NCBI RefSeq assembly: GCF_014649495.1
Contig: NZ_BMTD01000011.1
Coordinates: 247,989 to 311,988, forward strand
Length of the DNA stretch: 64,000 nt
Reading direction: 5' to 3'
Source of the DNA: Streptomyces filipinensis
GTDB taxonomy: Bacteria; Actinomycetota; Actinomycetes; Streptomycetales; Streptomycetaceae
Shown: one piece after another, positions 1-7,840 of the stretch
Layout: each line of letters opens with the position of its first letter
How positions within the stretch are numbered: position 1 is the stretch's first letter
The notes under the pieces: model-generated
What the model was told of the DNA's origin: nothing
What the model saw: only the letters and a program-made list of their open reading frames with translations
Database searches by the model: none
Program-made: the position numbers and the translations under genes

Positions 1-1598
1 CCCGGGTGATGAACTTCGGCAAGTCGAAGGCCAAGCTCATCACCAAGGACACCCCGAAGACGACCTTCGCCGACGTCGCCGGCTGTGACGAGGCCGTCGA
101 GGAGCTCCACGAGATCAAGGAGTTCCTGCAGGAGCCGGCCAAGTTCCAGGCCGTCGGCGCCAAGATCCCCAAGGGTGTGCTGCTCTACGGCCGCCCGGGT
201 ACCGGTAAGACGCTGCTCGCGCGTGCCGTGGCCGGCGAGGCGGGCGTCCCGTTCTACTCGATCTCCGGTTCCGACTTCGTCGAGATGTTCGTCGGTGTCG
301 GTGCCTCCCGGGTCCGTGACCTGTTCGAGCAGGCCAAGGCCAACGCCCCGGCGATCGTCTTCGTCGACGAGATCGACGCGGTCGGCCGTCACCGCGGCGC
401 CGGCCTCGGCGGTGGTCACGACGAGCGCGAGCAGACCCTGAACCAGCTGCTGGTCGAGATGGACGGCTTCGACGTCAAGGGCGGCGTGATCCTCATCGCC
501 GCCACGAACCGCCCCGACATCCTCGACCCGGCGCTGCTGCGTCCCGGCCGCTTCGACCGCCAGATCGCGGTCGACCCGCCGGACCTGCAGGGCCGCCTGG
601 AGATCCTCAAGGTCCACCAGAAGGGCAAGCCGGTCGCCCCCGACGTCGACCTGGCCGCCGTCGCCCGCCGCACCCCCGGTATGACGGGTGCCGACCTGGC
701 GAACGTCCTCAACGAGGCGGCGCTGCTGACCGCCCGTGGCGACCAGAAGCTGATCGACAACAGGGCGCTGGACGAGGCGATCGACCGTGTGGTCGCGGGC
801 CCGCAGAAGCGGACCCGGATCATGTCGGACAAGGAGAAGAAGATCACCGCGTACCACGAGGGCGGTCACGCCCTGGTCGCGGCGGCCTCCCCGAACTCCG
901 ACCCGGTCCACAAGATCACGATCCTGTCCCGCGGCCGCGCCCTCGGCTACACGATGGTGCTGCCCGACGAGGACAAGTACTCGACCACCCGCAACGAGAT
1001 GCTCGACCAGCTCGGCTACATGCTGGGTGGCCGCGCCGCCGAGGAACTGGTCTTCCACGACCCGACCACCGGTGCCGCGAACGACATCGAGAAGGCCACC
1101 AACCTGGCCCGTGCGATGGTCACGCAGTACGGCATGACGGAGCGGCTCGGCGCCATCAAGTTCGGCGGCGACAACAGCGAGCCCTTCCTCGGCCGTGAGA
1201 TGGCTCACCAGCGTGACTACTCGGAAGAGGTCGCCGCGCTGGTGGACGAAGAGGTCAAGAAGCTCATCGAGAACGCGCACAACGAGGCCTGGGAGATCCT
1301 GGTCGAGAACCGCGACGTGCTCGACCAGCTCGTCCTTCACCTGCTGGAGAAGGAGACCCTGGGCAAGGAGGAGATCGCCGAGATCTTCGCCCCCATCGTC
1401 AAGCGCCCGCCGCGGCCCGCCTGGACCGGCTCCTCCCGCCGCACCCCGTCCACCCGCCCGCCGGTGCTCTCCCCCAAGGAGCTGGCACTGACCAACGGCG
1501 CGAACGGCGCGACGGCCGCGATCAGCACGGTCAAGTCCACCGCCACGGAGTCGGCTCCGGTCACGGACCAGGCTCCGGAGGACCGCCCGGAGAGCTGA
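1..1598 (+). CDS. ftsH: ATP-dependent zinc metalloprotease FtsH (5'-truncated by window)
   Basis: C-terminal part of the membrane-anchored AAA+ protease FtsH, which degrades damaged or regulatory membrane and cytosolic proteins. The reading frame is open from base 3, so the N-terminal membrane segments lie before the window and the GTG at 6 is not a start. Visible in order: AAA+ module with Walker A (nt 189-212), Walker B FVDEID, the second region of homology ending RPGRFDR, then the M41 peptidase with HEGGH (nt 855-869), and a Pro/Thr-rich, probably disordered tail. The Walker A reads GRPGTGKT where FtsH normally has GPPGTGKT (Arg codon at 192-194). folE lies 131 bp downstream, as usual in Streptomyces. 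Confidence 0.97.
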   Translation, partial: RVMNFGKSKAKLITKDTPKTTFADVAGCDEAVEELHEIKEFLQEPAKFQAVGAKIPKGVLLYGRPGTGKTLLARAVAGEAGVPFYSISGSDFVEMFVGVGASRVRDLFEQAKANAPAIVFVDEIDAVGRHRGAGLGGGHDEREQTLNQLLVEMDGFDVKGGVILIAATNRPDILDPALLRPGRFDRQIAVDPPDLQGRLEILKVHQKGKPVAPDVDLAAVARRTPGMTGADLANVLNEAALLTARGDQKLIDNRALDEAIDRVVAGPQKRTRIMSDKEKKITAYHEGGHALVAAASPNSDPVHKITILSRGRALGYTMVLPDEDKYSTTRNEMLDQLGYMLGGRAAEELVFHDPTTGAANDIEKATNLARAMVTQYGMTERLGAIKFGGDNSEPFLGREMAHQRDYSEEVAALVDEEVKKLIENAHNEAWEILVENRDVLDQLVLHLLEKETLGKEEIAEIFAPIVKRPPRPAWTGSSRRTPSTRPPVLSPKELALTNGANGATAAISTVKSTATESAPVTDQAPEDRPES

Positions 1599-1625
1599 CC
1601 GCGTTTCGGCCAACCGGCCTGGAAT

Positions 1626-1668
1626 GAACGCCGCGCCTGCCAGGTTTAGCCTGGTGGGCGCGGCGTTC
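1626..1668 (+). terminator. Hairpin after ftsH
   Basis: A 19-bp stem with two G-T wobbles (arms 1626-1644 and 1650-1668) and a 5-nt TTTAG loop sits 27 bp after the ftsH stop. There is no long T-run, which is normal for Streptomyces terminators. It separates ftsH from folE and may end ftsH transcription or attenuate read-through. Confidence 0.6.
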
Positions 1669-1729
1669 GTATGTCCGCAGACAGACGCATGGCCGCCGCT
1701 ATGCGTGAAGCACAGGAACGAGGAACCAG

Positions 1730-2335
1730 ATGACCGACCCGGTGACGCTGGACGGCGAGGGCCAGATCGGCGAGTTCGACGAGAAGCGCGCCCAGAACGC
1801 CGTACGGGAACTGCTGATCGCGGTCGGCGAGGACCCGGACCGGGAGGGCCTGCGGGAGACGCCGGCGCGGGTGGCGCGTGCGTACAGGGAGATCTTCGCG
1901 GGGCTGTGGCAGAAGGCCGAGGACGTGCTGACGACGACGTTCGACCTGGGGCACGACGAGATGGTGCTCGTGAAGGACATCGAGGTGTACAGCACCTGCG
2001 AGCACCATCTGGTCCCGTTCCGGGGCGTCGCCCACGTCGGTTACATCCCGTCCGTCACCGGGAAGATCACCGGCCTGTCCAAGCTGGCCCGGCTGGTCGA
2101 CGTCTACGCGCGGCGGCCGCAGGTGCAGGAACGACTCACCACCCAGATCGCGGACTCCCTGATGGAGATCCTGGAGCCGCGCGGTGTCATCGTGGTCGTG
2201 GAGTGCGAGCACATGTGCATGTCCATGCGCGGCATCCGCAAGCCGGGGGCGAAGACCATAACGTCCGCCGTGCGCGGTCAGCTGCGGGACGCGGCGACGC
2301 GGAACGAGGCCATGAGCCTGATCATGGCGCACTGA
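1730..2335 (+). CDS. folE: GTP cyclohydrolase I
   Basis: Converts GTP to 7,8-dihydroneopterin triphosphate, the first step of folate synthesis, in the cytosol. 201 aa, typical of the type I enzyme. The zinc-site motif STCEHHLVPF (about residues 87-96) and the later ECEHMCMSMRG supply the Cys and His ligands. The ATG at 1730 follows a GAGGA ribosome site with 5-nt spacing. It converges on the minus-strand folK/folB/folP block, so folate genes are split over both strands. A 13-bp near-repeat duplicates the sequence around its stop codon (2332-2357). Confidence 0.97.
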   Translation: MTDPVTLDGEGQIGEFDEKRAQNAVRELLIAVGEDPDREGLRETPARVARAYREIFAGLWQKAEDVLTTTFDLGHDEMVLVKDIEVYSTCEHHLVPFRGVAHVGYIPSVTGKITGLSKLARLVDVYARRPQVQERLTTQIADSLMEILEPRGVIVVVECEHMCMSMRGIRKPGAKTITSAVRGQLRDAATRNEAMSLIMAH

Positions 2336-2357
2336 ACCGGCGCTCTGAACCGGTGCT
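2332..2357. repeat. Tandem 13-bp duplication over the folE stop
   Basis: Two adjacent copies, CTGAACCGGCGCT (2332-2344) and CTGAACCGGTGCT (2345-2357), differ at one base. The first contains the folE stop codon. Confidence 0.75.
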
Positions 2358-2364
2358 TCGGGAG

Positions 2365-2385
2365 ACCGGCGGTCAGGCCGCCGGT
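2365..2385. terminator. Hairpin between convergent folE and DUF3180 gene
   Basis: Arms ACCGGCGG (2365-2372) and CCGCCGGT (2378-2385) with a 5-nt loop, overlapping the last codons of the minus-strand gene and lying 30 bp after folE. Short but perfect, and placed where a bidirectional terminator is expected. Confidence 0.45.
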
Positions 2386-2861
2386 TCCGCTCCAGGGTGG
2401 TTCTGGTCCTCGTCCTCGGGGAGTTTGCACACCCGCTCCAGGAACAGGGCCGCCGCTATGACCGCGATGCCCGCGAGGACCGAGAAGCCGGCGTAGAAGG
2501 CCTGGTCGCGGCGGGCCGGGATGTCCAGCAGCTCCAGCAGGAAGACGCCCGTGCCGCCGTACATACCGGCGACGAGGGCGGCGACCAGGGCGCTGGCCTG
2601 GCCGAAGACGACCGCGCGGGCGGCCATCAGCGGGTCGACGCCCTTCGCGCCGGGGCGGCGCTCGCGCTGGGCCTTGAACCGGGCGCGCAGCGAGAGCGCC
2701 GTGGCGAGCAGCACCACCGCGATCAGGGCGAGGACGATGGGGGCGGCCAGGGGGACGCTGGGGAGGGTCCCGATCGAGTTCCAGAGGCGGGCGCCCGCCC
2801 AGGACAGGACGCCGGCCACGACGAACACACCCGCCAGCACCCTGATGCGCAGCTCTCTCAC
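2373..2861 (-). CDS. DUF3180 family membrane protein
   Basis: 162 aa with four predicted hydrophobic segments: one near the N terminus, one at about residues 38-58, and two in the second half. It matches the actinobacterial DUF3180 family in its position after folK and its TM pattern. The biochemical role is unknown. GTG start at 2861 with an AAGGGA ribosome site. Last gene of the minus-strand folate block, 72 bp after folK, so probably cotranscribed; that context alone does not prove a folate role. Confidence 0.85.
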   Translation of the reverse strand: MRELRIRVLAGVFVVAGVLSWAGARLWNSIGTLPSVPLAAPIVLALIAVVLLATALSLRARFKAQRERRPGAKGVDPLMAARAVVFGQASALVAALVAGMYGGTGVFLLELLDIPARRDQAFYAGFSVLAGIAVIAAALFLERVCKLPEDEDQNHPGAEPAA

Positions 2862-2933
2862 GGTGTCCCTTCAGCTCCCCCGGGCCGGCCCGGACGGCGG
2901 CCGCTCATGACCTTGTCGTCTTGACCTTAACGA

Positions 2934-3545
2934 CTACTCGGGCAGTCGGAGTTCCAGGTCCTCGCGGGGTTCGACTCCCGTGCGGGTGATGGCCGAGAGC
3001 AGATCGGCCACGGTGCCGTGGCCGGGAAGCTGGGCCTGCGGGTCCACGTCGTGCCAGGGCGCGAGCACGAACGCACGCTCATGGGCGCGCGGGTGGGGCA
3101 GGGTGAGGTGCGGGTCGTCGGAGGTGACGTCGGCGTAGGCGACGATGTCGACGTCCAGGGTGCGGGGGCCCCAGTGCTCGTCACGGACGCGTTTGTACGC
3201 CTCCTCGATGGCGTGCGCCCGCTCCAGCAGGGAGGCCGGGGGCAGGGTCGTCTTGAGGACCACGACCGCGTTGAAGTACGACGGCTGGCTGCCGGGCTCG
3301 ACGCCCCAGGGCTCGGTCTCGTACACCGGGGAGACGCCCTTCACACGGACGCCAGGGGTGTCCTCAAGCGCGTCGACGGCGCCCTGCAGGGTCTCCAGGC
3401 GGTTGCCGAGGTTGGCCCCGATGGAGATGACGGCCCACTTCGGGTTCTGCAGGGTGGTGTCGGCGGCGTCGACCTGCTCGACGACCGAGGCGGGTACCGG
3501 CTGGACGGTCGGGTCGCTGTGACCCTGGAGGAAAGGTCGGGTCAT
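2934..3545 (-). CDS. folK: 2-amino-4-hydroxy-6-hydroxymethyldihydropteridine pyrophosphokinase
   Basis: Transfers pyrophosphate from ATP to 6-hydroxymethyl-7,8-dihydropterin, making the substrate of FolP. 203 aa. The HPPK core starts near residue 40 (ISIGANLGNR) and carries GPRTLDVDIV with the Asp-x-Asp magnesium ligands and LPHPRAHERAFVL. The first ~38 residues are an extension absent from short HPPKs. The ATG overlaps the folB stop by 4 bp (ATGA), indicating translational coupling. Confidence 0.95.
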   Translation of the reverse strand: MTRPFLQGHSDPTVQPVPASVVEQVDAADTTLQNPKWAVISIGANLGNRLETLQGAVDALEDTPGVRVKGVSPVYETEPWGVEPGSQPSYFNAVVVLKTTLPPASLLERAHAIEEAYKRVRDEHWGPRTLDVDIVAYADVTSDDPHLTLPHPRAHERAFVLAPWHDVDPQAQLPGHGTVADLLSAITRTGVEPREDLELRLPE

Positions 3546-3901
3546 ACTCGGCTCCGGGTGATGGTGACGGTCACGTCGTCGAAGGGAACGGTGATCGGCG
3601 CGTCCGGCTTGTGGAGGCAGACCTCGACCTCCTGGACCCCTTCGTGCTTCAGACAGGTCTGGGCGATCCGCTCGGCGAGGGTCTCGATGAGGTTCACCGG
3701 CTCGCCCTCGACCACGGCCACGACCTCCTCGGCCACGATGCCGTAGTGCACGGTCTTCGCCAGGTCGTCGTCGGCCGCCGCCGGCCGGGTGTCCAGCCCC
3801 AGGACGAGGTCGACGATGAAGGTCTGGCCCTCCTCGCGTTCCTTGGGGAACACCCCGTGGTGCCCGCGGGCCTTGAGGCCGCGCAGCGCGACACGATCCA
3901 C
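3542..3901 (-). CDS. folB: Dihydroneopterin aldolase
   Basis: Cleaves dihydroneopterin to hydroxymethyl-dihydropterin and glycolaldehyde. 119 aa, the usual family length, with the GHHGVFPKERE opening and the conserved NLIETLAERIA segment. I chose GTG at 3901 because AGGAG lies 8 nt upstream and homology begins there (VDRVALRG). A longer open frame upstream to 4042 has no recognisable sequence. Overlaps folK by 4 bp. The 248-bp gap on its 5' side holds two palindromes, so folB-folK may have its own promoter. Confidence 0.95.
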   Translation of the reverse strand: MDRVALRGLKARGHHGVFPKEREEGQTFIVDLVLGLDTRPAAADDDLAKTVHYGIVAEEVVAVVEGEPVNLIETLAERIAQTCLKHEGVQEVEVCLHKPDAPITVPFDDVTVTITRSRV

Positions 3902-4044
3902 GCGAATCACTCCTGCAATCGTCGGGAAGGACCGGTCCGTACCGCGTGCGGGCGGCACACCGGCCTCAGACGAATCTACCTGCGGGCACTGACAAACCCG
4001 GGCTGCGGGGCGCGGGCCCGGGCCGGGACCACGAGGGTTCACCT

Positions 4045-4066
4045 CGTGTTTCCCCGGGGAAACACG
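4045..4066. promoter_or_regulatory. 22-bp perfect palindrome upstream of folB
   Basis: A perfect uninterrupted palindrome with half-site CGTGTTTCCCC, in the 248-bp gap between the NTF2-like gene and folB. The absence of a loop argues for a protein-binding site over a terminator. See the second palindrome at 4092-4107. Confidence 0.55.
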
Positions 4067-4091
4067 GCCCCGTCATGGGCTGGTAGCGGCT

Positions 4092-4107
4092 CCTACCCCG
4101 GGGTAGG
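4092..4107. promoter_or_regulatory. 16-bp perfect palindrome upstream of folB
   Basis: CCTACCCCGGGGTAGG, sharing the CCCCGGGG core with the palindrome at 4045-4066. The centres are 44 bp apart, close to four helical turns. Candidate paired operator for folB-folK or the upstream gene. Confidence 0.5.
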
Positions 4108-4149
4108 TGATTCCAACCACTTCTTGCTCCTGCGGAGACGGGTACCCGC

Positions 4150-4683
4150 TCAGGCGAGCGGTCCGTCGTCGGGATTCACGCCATTGACGCCGCTCTCGCC
4201 GTTCTCGTCGTCGCTCTCCGCCAGGACCGGCGAGGCGTGGTGGGACCAGAGCTTCCAGCCGGACGGCGTGCGCCGGAACACGTTCGTGGCGACGACGAGC
4301 TGGCCGACCAGCGGTCCCAGTTCCGCGCCGTCCGCCGGGGCCGGGCCGCCGCTGAGGATGTTCTCCGTGCAGGTCACGAGCGCGGTGTCGCCGGTGACGG
4401 AGACATGCACGTCGGTGAGGAAGAACTGGATGTAGTCGGTGTTGGCCATGATCAGGGCGTACGACCGGAGGACCTCGCCGCGGCCGGTGAGCACCGGCCA
4501 GCCGGGGTGCACACAGGAGATCACGCCGGTGTCCGCCGGGTCGTGGTACTCCTCGTCGACGCCCAGGTCGGCGGGGGTGAGCCAGAGCGCGGACAGTTCC
4601 TCGAAGTCACCGCGTTCCATCGCCTCGTAGAAGGCGGTGTTGGCGGCCTCCACCTGCTCGACGTCGGTATGGGGGGCGCTCAC
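4150..4683 (-). CDS. NTF2-like (SnoaL-type) family protein in the folate block
   Basis: 177 aa with the cone-shaped NTF2/SnoaL-like layout: an N-terminal helix (VEAANTAFYEAMERGDFEELSALW), a mid segment around VLTGRGEVLRSYALIM, and C-terminal strands ending in VFRRTPSGWKLWSHHAS. The GTG start at 4683 overlaps the folP stop (GTGA), so the two are translationally coupled. Family members are binding proteins or small enzymes (isomerases, cyclases). The substrate here is unknown; the position between folP and folB suggests, without proof, a link to pterin metabolism. The acidic C-terminal tail is not conserved in the fold. Confidence 0.8.
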   Translation of the reverse strand: MSAPHTDVEQVEAANTAFYEAMERGDFEELSALWLTPADLGVDEEYHDPADTGVISCVHPGWPVLTGRGEVLRSYALIMANTDYIQFFLTDVHVSVTGDTALVTCTENILSGGPAPADGAELGPLVGQLVVATNVFRRTPSGWKLWSHHASPVLAESDDENGESGVNGVNPDDGPLA

Positions 4684-5651
4684 CGGGTTCCGTCCGCCGT
4701 GCGCTCACCTTTATCGCCCAGCGTGTGTCCCGTTTCACGCGCTCCTTCCACGCCTCGTGCGCCCGGCGCTGATCCCGCTGCGCGGCCCCCTGCACGCGCC
4801 TGCTCCATGGCGCGCGCGACCCGTACGGCGTCCGCGGTGGCGCGGACCTCGTGGACGCGCACCGCCCACGCGCCGGAATGCGCCGCCAGCGCGGAGACCG
4901 CGGCCGTGGCGGCGTCGCGCTCCCGGGCCGGCGGGGGCGCGCCCTCCGGGCCGGCGAGGACGCGGCCGAGGAACCGCTTGCGGGAGGCGGCCACGAGCAT
5001 CGGGTGGCCGAGGGCGCGCAGGCGGTCGAGGTGGGCGAGGAGGGTGAGGTCGTGCTCGGCCTCCTTGGAGAAGCCGAGGCCGGGGTCGACGACGATCCGG
5101 TCGGGGGCGATGCCGCCGGCGAGGACGGCCTCCACGCGCGCGTGCAGCTCGTCCATGACTTCGGTGACGACGTCGTCGTAGACGCCCTTGACGTTGCCGC
5201 CCTTGAGGAAGCCGCGCCAGTGCATGACGACGAACGGGGCGCCCGCGTCGGCGACGACCGGGATCATCGCGGGGTCGGCGAGGCCGCCGCTGACGTCGTT
5301 GACGAGGGCGGCGCCGGCCGCGAGGGACTGCTCGGCGACGGAGGCGCGCATGGTGTCGACGGAGACGACGACGCCCTCGGAGGCGAGGCCGCGCACGACC
5401 GGGATGACGCGCCTGAGTTCTTCGGCCTCGTCCACGCGGGTGGCGCCGGGACGGGTGGACTCGCCGCCGACGTCGACCAGGTCCGCGCCTTCGGAGACGA
5501 GGTCCAGGCCGTGCTTGACGGCGACGGACGTGTCGAACCAGCGGCCTCCGTCGGAGAAGGAGTCGGGGGTCACGTTGACGACACCCATGACCGCGCACCG
5601 GTCCCATGCCGGAAGGCCCGCCACCTGGCCGCGCCCGCTGAGGTTGTTCAT
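4680..5651 (-). CDS. folP: Dihydropteroate synthase
   Basis: Condenses hydroxymethyl-dihydropterin pyrophosphate with p-aminobenzoate; the sulfonamide target. 323 aa from ATG 5651, where homology begins (MNNLSGRGQ). A longer frame extends to 5768 but reads into the terminator region. Signatures in order: MGVVNVTPDSFSDGG, DVGGESTRPGA, DPGLGFSKEAEHDL and the SRKRFLG phosphate site. The C-terminal ~50 residues are low-complexity. First gene of the minus-strand folate block and coupled to the NTF2-like gene. Confidence 0.96.
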   Translation of the reverse strand: MNNLSGRGQVAGLPAWDRCAVMGVVNVTPDSFSDGGRWFDTSVAVKHGLDLVSEGADLVDVGGESTRPGATRVDEAEELRRVIPVVRGLASEGVVVSVDTMRASVAEQSLAAGAALVNDVSGGLADPAMIPVVADAGAPFVVMHWRGFLKGGNVKGVYDDVVTEVMDELHARVEAVLAGGIAPDRIVVDPGLGFSKEAEHDLTLLAHLDRLRALGHPMLVAASRKRFLGRVLAGPEGAPPPARERDAATAAVSALAAHSGAWAVRVHEVRATADAVRVARAMEQARAGGRAAGSAPGARGVEGARETGHTLGDKGERTADGTR

Positions 5652-5693
5652 ACGTTCAGCGTAGGCCCAGGAGGGTGCCGCCAACGCGCCGCG

Positions 5694-5742
5694 GCCCGGG
5701 CGGGAGCCCCGGTGCCTCAGGGGGCGGGGCTCCCGCCCGGGC
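5694..5742 (-). terminator. Strong hairpin between the MprF-like gene and folP
   Basis: Perfect 18-bp arms (5694-5711 and 5725-5742) around a 13-nt loop, in the 144-bp gap after the MprF-like gene and before folP. It probably ends transcription of the upstream gene and separates it from the folate block. Confidence 0.75.
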
Positions 5743-5795
5743 GCGTCTTGGTCACACCGTCGGGTCATCAGGCGTCGGGTGCGTCCTGTGGCGCG

Positions 5796-7637
5796 TCAGG
5801 CCGCGTGGACCTCGCGGTCCGCCACGGCGTGCGCGCAGGTGCGCTCGGCGGCCGCCGCCCTGCGCCGGCGCAGGAAGCGCGGGAGCGGCACGGCGAGGTC
5901 CACGAAGCCTTCCGCCTGCATGGCGGCGAAGCCGATGCGGGGCAGGTCGGCGGAGTGCCGGTAGACCACGAACCGGGGCTCCCAGCGCGGCTGGAACTTG
6001 GCGTTGAACTTGTACAGCGACTCGATCTGGAACCAGCGCGAGAGGAACACCAGCAGTCCGCGCCAGGCGCGCAGCACGGGACCGGCGCCGATCTTCTCCC
6101 CCCGCGCGAGGGCGGAGCGGAACATCGCGAAGTTCAGCGAGACGCGGCTGATCCCGAACTTCGGGGCCGACTGGAGGGCGGCGACGATCAGCAGCTCGTT
6201 CATGCCGGGGTCCGCGCTGCGGTCACGGCGCATCAGGTCCAGCGAGACGCCGTCGTTGCCCCAGGGCACGAAGTGCAGGACCGCCTTCAGGTCGCCGTAC
6301 TCGCCGGGCTGCTCGTCGGACTTGTGGGCGGTGGCGATCAGGCAGTCGCCGTCGACGGGGTCGCCGATCCGGCCGAGCGCCATGGAGAAGCCGCGCTCGG
6401 TGTCGGTGCCCCGCCAGTCCTCCGCCGCCCGGCGGATGCGCTCCAGCTCGGTGTCGCCGAGGTCACGGATGCGCCGTACCCGCGTTTCGTAGCCGGCTCG
6501 CTCGATGCGCTTGACCATTTGTCGGACGTTGCGCATCGCGCGTCCGGCGAGGGAGAAATCCGCGACGTCCACCACCGCCTCGTCGCCCAGTTCCAGGGCA
6601 TCGAGGCCGGTCTCACGGGTCCACACCTCGCCGCCCGTCTCCGAACAGCCCATGACGGCCGGGGTCCAGGAGTGCGCCTTGGCCTCGTCCATGAAGCGCT
6701 CGATGGCGCCGGGCCAGGCCTCGACGTCGCCGATGGGGTCGCCGCTGGCGAGCATCACGCCGGAGACGACGCGGTAGGTGACCGCGGCCTTGCCGCTGGG
6801 GGAGAACACGACCGCCTTGTCGCGGCGCAGGGCGAAGTGGCCGAGGGAGTCACGGCGCCCGTGCTTCTCCAGCAGGGCCCGCAGGCGGGACTCGTCCTCC
6901 TCGGTGAGGCGCGCGGCCGGGTGTTCGGGGCGGAACGCCAGGTAGATGGTGGTGGCGGCGGTGATCCAGCCGAGGGCGCCGAGGGAGAAGGCGACGGTCC
7001 AGGACGTGTTGCCCTGGTAGTCGACCGGGCCCTCGAAGCCGAACAGTCCGTAGATGACGTGCGTCAGCCGGTCGGCCAGGCTCGGGTCGCCGATCGTCCG
7101 GTGCGGGTGGACGCTGACGATGACGAGCCCGAGGAGGAGCGAACCGGCGCTCATGAGCACGAAGTTGGCGAGCGCCCGCCACCTGCTGCGCGGGTCGGGC
7201 AGCGCCGCGAACTCGCTTCGGTGCAGCAGGAGGGGAACGAGCAGCGCGACCGCGATCAGCACGCCGAGGATCGAGTGGCGGTAGGCGACCTGGGCCACCG
7301 CGCCCGCCGGCAGCAGCGCGACCGCGGCGCGCCACGCCCGGCGTTTGCGCCGCTTGAGCCCGTGCGCGAGCAGCAGCAACAGCACGCCGGAGCTGAGCGA
7401 GAGCGCCGCGGCGAAGGGGCCGAACGAGCCCGGCAGCACCTCCGCGATAGCGTGCATACGGCTGTGCCGGAAGCGCGGGAAGACACCCGCGGCGATGTCC
7501 AGGACGCCCACGAGCGCGGCCGCCCTGCCGACCAGGGCGGGGACGGCCTCGGGGCGCGGACCGCGCAGTATGCGCCGCGCCCGGCTTGATCGGCCCGGAA
7601 CCCCGCCCGACATTTCCCCATCTATCCTGACAGACAT
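5796..7637 (-). CDS. MprF/LysX-type phosphatidylglycerol lysyltransferase (DUF2156)
   Basis: About 613 aa. The N-terminal half has 6-7 membrane segments. The C-terminal half (about residue 250 on) is the DUF2156 GNAT-like domain that transfers an aminoacyl group from tRNA to membrane lipid, with VVFSPSGKAAVTYRVVSGVMLASGDPIGD and the later MNELLIVAAL / SRVSLNFAMFRSALARGE signatures. Family members make aminoacyl-phosphatidylglycerol, lowering negative surface charge against cationic peptides. No lysyl-tRNA synthetase domain is fused here. ATG 7637 and ATG 7613 are both possible starts; neither has a clear ribosome site. Divergent from the esterase gene. Confidence 0.85.
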   Translation of the reverse strand: MSVRIDGEMSGGVPGRSSRARRILRGPRPEAVPALVGRAAALVGVLDIAAGVFPRFRHSRMHAIAEVLPGSFGPFAAALSLSSGVLLLLLAHGLKRRKRRAWRAAVALLPAGAVAQVAYRHSILGVLIAVALLVPLLLHRSEFAALPDPRSRWRALANFVLMSAGSLLLGLVIVSVHPHRTIGDPSLADRLTHVIYGLFGFEGPVDYQGNTSWTVAFSLGALGWITAATTIYLAFRPEHPAARLTEEDESRLRALLEKHGRRDSLGHFALRRDKAVVFSPSGKAAVTYRVVSGVMLASGDPIGDVEAWPGAIERFMDEAKAHSWTPAVMGCSETGGEVWTRETGLDALELGDEAVVDVADFSLAGRAMRNVRQMVKRIERAGYETRVRRIRDLGDTELERIRRAAEDWRGTDTERGFSMALGRIGDPVDGDCLIATAHKSDEQPGEYGDLKAVLHFVPWGNDGVSLDLMRRDRSADPGMNELLIVAALQSAPKFGISRVSLNFAMFRSALARGEKIGAGPVLRAWRGLLVFLSRWFQIESLYKFNAKFQPRWEPRFVVYRHSADLPRIGFAAMQAEGFVDLAVPLPRFLRRRRAAAAERTCAHAVADREVHAA

Positions 7638-7840
7638 CGCATCCCGTAGTTCTGCGAGAGACCTTGAACCCGGGCCCGATCGGGCATCCGGCGACATTGC
7701 GCCCTCTAGGACGGTGTCTTGGGGAGAGAGGTTCACTCCCCACCGGAAAGTCGGGTCAAAGGCCAAGGAAAGCCCCGGGCAAGCCCTCGCGACGAAGCGT
7801 GGGCGGGTGCCGGGCGGAAAGCGCAGGCAGGAAACAGCCC

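Noticed and set aside
6..8. GTG at base 6 as the ftsH start
   Set aside because: The frame is already open at the window edge, and FtsH needs ~130 more N-terminal residues including membrane segments.
4045..4066. ParB parS site
   Set aside because: The core CCCCGGGG is longer than the CACGTG centre of parS and the half-site spacing differs by 2 bp.
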